64,000 bases of DNA from Nocardia beijingensis NBRC 16342 (GTDB taxonomy: Bacteria; Actinomycetota; Actinomycetes; Mycobacteriales; Mycobacteriaceae), in assembly GCF_001612785.1 (NCBI RefSeq), contig NZ_BDBC01000057.1, positions 1-64,000 on the forward strand. The letters run 5' to 3'. A model generated the notes under the pieces. The model had not been told where the DNA came from. It did not search any database and was given only the letters and a program-made list of their open reading frames with translations. Of this stretch, positions 61,167-64,000 are shown one piece after another. Every line of letters starts with the position of its first letter. Positions within the stretch are counted from its first letter, which is position 1. The position numbers and the translations under genes were made by a program.

Positions 61167-62084
61167 TCAGCGCCGGGGCGGCACCGGGATTCGGGCCAGG
61201 TCGGTGGCGATGTGGATCTCGCCGGTGAAGTACTTCGCCGCTTCGGCCATGTGCTCGTCGAGGTCGCGATAGCGCTGGGAGAAGTGGGTGAGCACCAGGG
61301 TCCGAACGCCCGCGTCGGCGGCCACCCGCGCGGCTTGGCCCGCGGTGAGATGGCCGTATTCGGCGGCGAGGTGTTCGTCGGCGTCCAGGAAGGTGGCCTC
61401 GATGACGAGCATGTCGACATCGGCGGCGAGCTCCGCGATGCCGGGGCACAGCCGGGTGTCCATCACGAAGGCGAAACTCTGACCGGATCGCGGTTCGCTG
61501 ATCTCCGCCAGAGTGATCGTCCGCCCCTCGAACTCGACGCTGCCGCGCTGTTGCAGTTCGGCGATGATCGGGCCGCGCAGCCCGAGGGCGCGCAACCGGT
61601 CCGGCAGAATCCGCCGGCCGGGCGGCTCGCTGAGCCGATAGCCGAAAGCCTCCACCGGATGCGAGAGCGGAACCGCCGTCACCGTGAACGGCGCCTCGGG
61701 CAGGTCGACGGGGCCGGGGCCGAACACCGGCCGCGGGCGCAGCTCGGCGCGGTGGTAGTAGGACGTCGCGTTGACAAGCCGCTCGTAGTACGCCGCGCCG
61801 GATGCCGGAAAACAGATGTCCACCGGATGCGGCACCCGGTCGAGGTTGATCCGCTGCACCACTCCGGCCAGCCCGAGACTGTGGTCGCCGTGGAAATGGG
61901 TGATGGCGATCCGGGTGAGCCCGGTGACGGTCACCCCGGCATAGGTCATCTGCCGTTGCGTGCCCTCACCGGGATCGAACAGGATCGCCTCGTCGTCCCA
62001 CCGGAGCAGGTACCCGTTGTGGTTTCGCTGTTTCGTCGGCACCTGACTAGCGGTCCCGAGAACAACCAACTCACGCTGCGACAC
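61167..62084 (-). CDS. rnz: ribonuclease Z
   Basis: A 305-residue MBL-fold tRNA 3' endonuclease. Motifs are TASQVPTKQRNHNGYLLRW near the N-terminus, HFHGDHSLGL near residue 63 (HxHxDH), an exosite-like insertion around residues 150-190, and LVLTHFSQRYRD at the C-terminus; these define RNase Z. It trims 3' trailers of tRNA precursors lacking an encoded CCA, such as the adjacent tRNA-Leu. TAGCCT (62096-62091) lies six bases from the GTG start, leaderless type. Confidence 0.93.
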   Translation of the reverse strand: MSQRELVVLGTASQVPTKQRNHNGYLLRWDDEAILFDPGEGTQRQMTYAGVTVTGLTRIAITHFHGDHSLGLAGVVQRINLDRVPHPVDICFPASGAAYYERLVNATSYYHRAELRPRPVFGPGPVDLPEAPFTVTAVPLSHPVEAFGYRLSEPPGRRILPDRLRALGLRGPIIAELQQRGSVEFEGRTITLAEISEPRSGQSFAFVMDTRLCPGIAELAADVDMLVIEATFLDADEHLAAEYGHLTAGQAARVAADAGVRTLVLTHFSQRYRDLDEHMAEAAKYFTGEIHIATDLARIPVPPRR

Positions 62085-62134
62085 GGCGTCAGGCTATCCG
62101 CCGCCACCCGATAAGCCGAACTCCGGCCGCGCGA

Positions 62135-63637
62135 CTAGGTGGCGGAAGCCTTCCCGAGCACGGAGTTGCGCCGCGAGTAGGCGAAGTAGACGACGAACCC
62201 GATCAGCATCCACACCACGAACCGCAGCCAGGTCTCCACGGAGAGATTCAGCATCAGCCACAGGCACGACAGCACCGCCAGGACGGGAATCAGCGGCACG
62301 AGGGGCGCCCGGAATCCGCGCGGCAGGTCGGGGCGCGTGCGCCGCAGGATCAGCACGCCCACCGACACCAGCACGAACGCGAACAGCGTGCCGATGTTGA
62401 CCATCTCCTCCAGCGTGCCGAAGTCCACGAACCCGGCCAGCAGCGCGCACGCGACGCCGACGATGGCGGTGACCCGCACCGGGGTGCCGTTCTTGCCGGT
62501 GTGCGCGAGCTTGCGCGGCATCAGCCCGTCGCGCGCCATCGCGAACAGCACCCGGGTCTGCCCGAGGTACATCACCATGACCACCGTGGTGAGCCCGGCG
62601 AGGGCGCCGATCGAGATGATGTTCTTCGCCCAGGTCACCCCGTGGATGCCGAACGCCGTGGCCAGCGTCGCGTCGTTACCCGACAACTCGGTGTAGGGCA
62701 CCATGCCGGTGAGCACCAGCGACACCGCCACGTACAGGACCGTGACGATGAGCAGCGAGCCGAGGATGCCGCGCGGCACCGCCTTCTGCGGGTTGCGGGT
62801 CTCCTCCGCCGTCGTGGCGACGACGTCGAAGCCGATGAACGCGAAGAAGACCAGGCTGGCCGCGGCGAGCAGGCCGTACCAGCCGAAGTTGCTGGCTCCG
62901 GCGCCGGTCAGGAAGGAGAACAGCGACTGCCGCAGCCCCTCACCCCGCTCACCGGGCTGCGACGGCGGGATGTAGGGCGTGAGGTTCGAGGACTTGAAGT
63001 AGGTGAGGCCGACGACCAGCACCAGCGCGATCACACCCAGCTTGATCGCGACCGCCACCGCAGAGACCCGCGAGGACACCTTGGTGCCGGTCGCGAGCAG
63101 CACGCCGAGCACCGTGATCAGCAGCACCGAACCCCAGTCGAAGGTCACCGGGCCGAAGTGCGCGATAGGGGAGGTGCCGATCACCTCGCCGAGGTACTGT
63201 GACCAGCCCTTCGCCACGACCGCGGCGGCGAGCGCGAACTCCAGGATCAGGTCCCAGCCGATGATCCAGGCGACGAGTTCGCCGAAGGTGGCGTAGGAGT
63301 AGGTGTAGGCGCTGCCCGCCACCGGCACGGTGGAGGCGAACTCGGCGTAGCACAGCGCGGTCAGCCCGCAGGCGATGGCGGCGAACACGAAGGCGAGCGA
63401 GACGGACGGACCCGCGACATTGCCTGCGGTGCGCGCGGTGAGCGTGAAGATGCCCGCGCCGACCACGACGGCCACGCCGAAGATGGTGAGGTCCCAGGCG
63501 GTCAGGTCCTTGCGTAGTTTCGAGTCGGGTTCGTCGGTGTCGCGGATCGACTGTTCGATGGACTTGGTGCGGAACAGACCGCTCGATCGAGACGAGACAT
63601 CACCCGCCGAATCGGCTCGTGGCCCGGGGTTGGTCAC
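62135..63637 (-). CDS. APC family amino-acid permease (cationic amino-acid type)
   Basis: A 500-residue transporter with about 12-13 transmembrane helices. The first helix has the APC substrate motif VVVGAGIFTLTARTAGNVAGPSV, followed by CYAEFASTVPVAGSAYTYSYATFGELVAW, FFAFIGFDVVATTAEETRNPQKAVP and the RVLFAMARDGLMP loop, which fit the cationic amino acid transporter branch. An N-terminal cytoplasmic part of about 45 residues precedes the first helix. The GTG start at 63637 has AAGGAG at seven bases. Probably imports arginine/lysine-type amino acids. Confidence 0.93.
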   Translation of the reverse strand: MTNPGPRADSAGDVSSRSSGLFRTKSIEQSIRDTDEPDSKLRKDLTAWDLTIFGVAVVVGAGIFTLTARTAGNVAGPSVSLAFVFAAIACGLTALCYAEFASTVPVAGSAYTYSYATFGELVAWIIGWDLILEFALAAAVVAKGWSQYLGEVIGTSPIAHFGPVTFDWGSVLLITVLGVLLATGTKVSSRVSAVAVAIKLGVIALVLVVGLTYFKSSNLTPYIPPSQPGERGEGLRQSLFSFLTGAGASNFGWYGLLAAASLVFFAFIGFDVVATTAEETRNPQKAVPRGILGSLLIVTVLYVAVSLVLTGMVPYTELSGNDATLATAFGIHGVTWAKNIISIGALAGLTTVVMVMYLGQTRVLFAMARDGLMPRKLAHTGKNGTPVRVTAIVGVACALLAGFVDFGTLEEMVNIGTLFAFVLVSVGVLILRRTRPDLPRGFRAPLVPLIPVLAVLSCLWLMLNLSVETWLRFVVWMLIGFVVYFAYSRRNSVLGKASAT

Positions 63638-63646
63638 GCGTTCTCC

Positions 63647-63877
63647 TTAATCTTGCTTCTTGCTTGTGTTCTGTACCCACACGGCGAGTCGATGCACGCC
63701 CACCATGAATTCGCCGAACCATGGCGCGATGGCGGCGACGATCAGTCCCGCACACACCACGGCCGTTCCGGTGATACCGGAGTACGCGAACCCGTGACCT
63801 GGGTCATAGAACCGGGCCAAACTACCCGACATCGTCGTGCCGGGACCAACCGAGAAAAAATACAGTGCCATCACCAC
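63647..63877 (-). CDS. small membrane protein, possibly a broken C-terminus
   Basis: A 76-residue frame with an N-terminal hydrophobic stretch (MALYFFSVG) and one membrane helix (GTAVVCAGLIVAAIAPWF), ending in a basic tail. It starts at a GTG with no clear Shine-Dalgarno. Reading upstream in the other frames gives protein-like hydrophobic sequence (VVAGAVAL) directly adjoining, so this may be the 3' part of a longer membrane protein whose frame was lost. Confidence 0.45.
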   Translation of the reverse strand: MVMALYFFSVGPGTTMSGSLARFYDPGHGFAYSGITGTAVVCAGLIVAAIAPWFGEFMVGVHRLAVWVQNTSKKQD

Positions 63878-64000
63878 AGCGCGACAGCGCCCGCCACAAC
63901 CCGAGCAAATAGTTGGCGATCCAGTAGCCCAGCACGGTGGACGAGCCGCCGTCGGCGATGATGCCGACGGCCGTGTCCGCGACCGGGTCGAGGCCGCCCA
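63822..64000 (-). CDS. partial membrane-protein-like frame running off the window
   Basis: An open minus-strand frame enters from beyond 64000 and reads GGLDPVADTAVGIIADGGSS and TVLGYWIANYLLG before a terminal segment ending at 63822. It overlaps the preceding frame. The composition resembles an extracytoplasmic loop plus membrane helix. The real gene and its frame cannot be decided from this window. Confidence 0.35.
   Translation of the reverse strand, partial: GGLDPVADTAVGIIADGGSSTVLGYWIANYLLGLWRALSRCGDGTVFFLGWSRHDDVG

Overview
The window looks like a chromosomal segment of a Nocardia-type mycolate actinomycete (Nocardia or a close relative). It is uniformly GC-rich. It encodes mycothiol S-conjugate amidase, an LGFP-repeat lipoprotein, a DUF3558 lipoprotein, a WxG/PPE-like protein with an EspG chaperone but no PE gene, and F420-type Ddn-family and DesA2-type proteins. 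From memory, the gene order follows in reverse orientation the M. tuberculosis block from fum (Rv1098c) to fadA3 (Rv1074c): fum, desA2/phoH2, glyA, coaA, Z-prenyl synthase, hemolysin III, DUF255 protein, Rv1083-like, mca, DUF4307, greA, metB, cbs, SGNH hydrolase, fadA3.

Region by region. 0.3-6 kb: fumarase, acyl-ACP desaturase-like protein, LGFP lipoprotein, PhoH2 and small proteins. 6-8.4 kb: TetR regulator with an epoxide-hydrolase-like protein, divergent from a FAD monooxygenase. 8.6-11.6 kb: a tight four-gene ESX-substrate-like cassette (YxxxD protein, DUF3558 lipoprotein, WxG/PPE-like protein, EspG). 11.6-16.3 kb: two TetR/enzyme divergent pairs around glyA. 16.3-31.8 kb: core metabolism and signalling (coaA, prenyl synthase, adenylate cyclase, DUF255, mca, greA). 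31.9-43.7 kb: transsulfuration (metB, cbs), an acyl-CoA dehydrogenase, an HD-GYP/LuxR fusion, SGNH hydrolase, thiolase, Bax-inhibitor protein and an rRNA methyltransferase-like protein. 44.4-47.4 kb: exported proteins including a repeat-expanded DUF6153 protein next to a DUF305 lipoprotein. 47.8-53.9 kb: one large NRPS gene, A-PCP-C-A-PCP-reductase. 54-57 kb: membrane and solute-binding proteins and an SDR. 57-60.9 kb: two XRE-TPR regulator modules, each with a near-identical tiny membrane peptide, separated by a frameshifted tyrosine-integrase remnant and ending at a tRNA-Leu(UAA). 61-64 kb: RNase Z and an amino-acid permease.

How it fits together. The conserved part is housekeeping: TCA cycle, one-carbon metabolism, CoA synthesis, transsulfuration feeding cysteine/mycothiol, and transcript-elongation rescue. 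The accessory part has three elements worth attention: the reductase-terminated two-module NRPS, the mini ESX cassette, and the duplicated XRE/peptide modules beside an integrase scar and a tRNA. Many genes show a TANNNT -10 box 6-8 bases before the start codon and no Shine-Dalgarno, so leaderless transcription looks common. Family calls rest on reading motifs by eye; no database search was possible.
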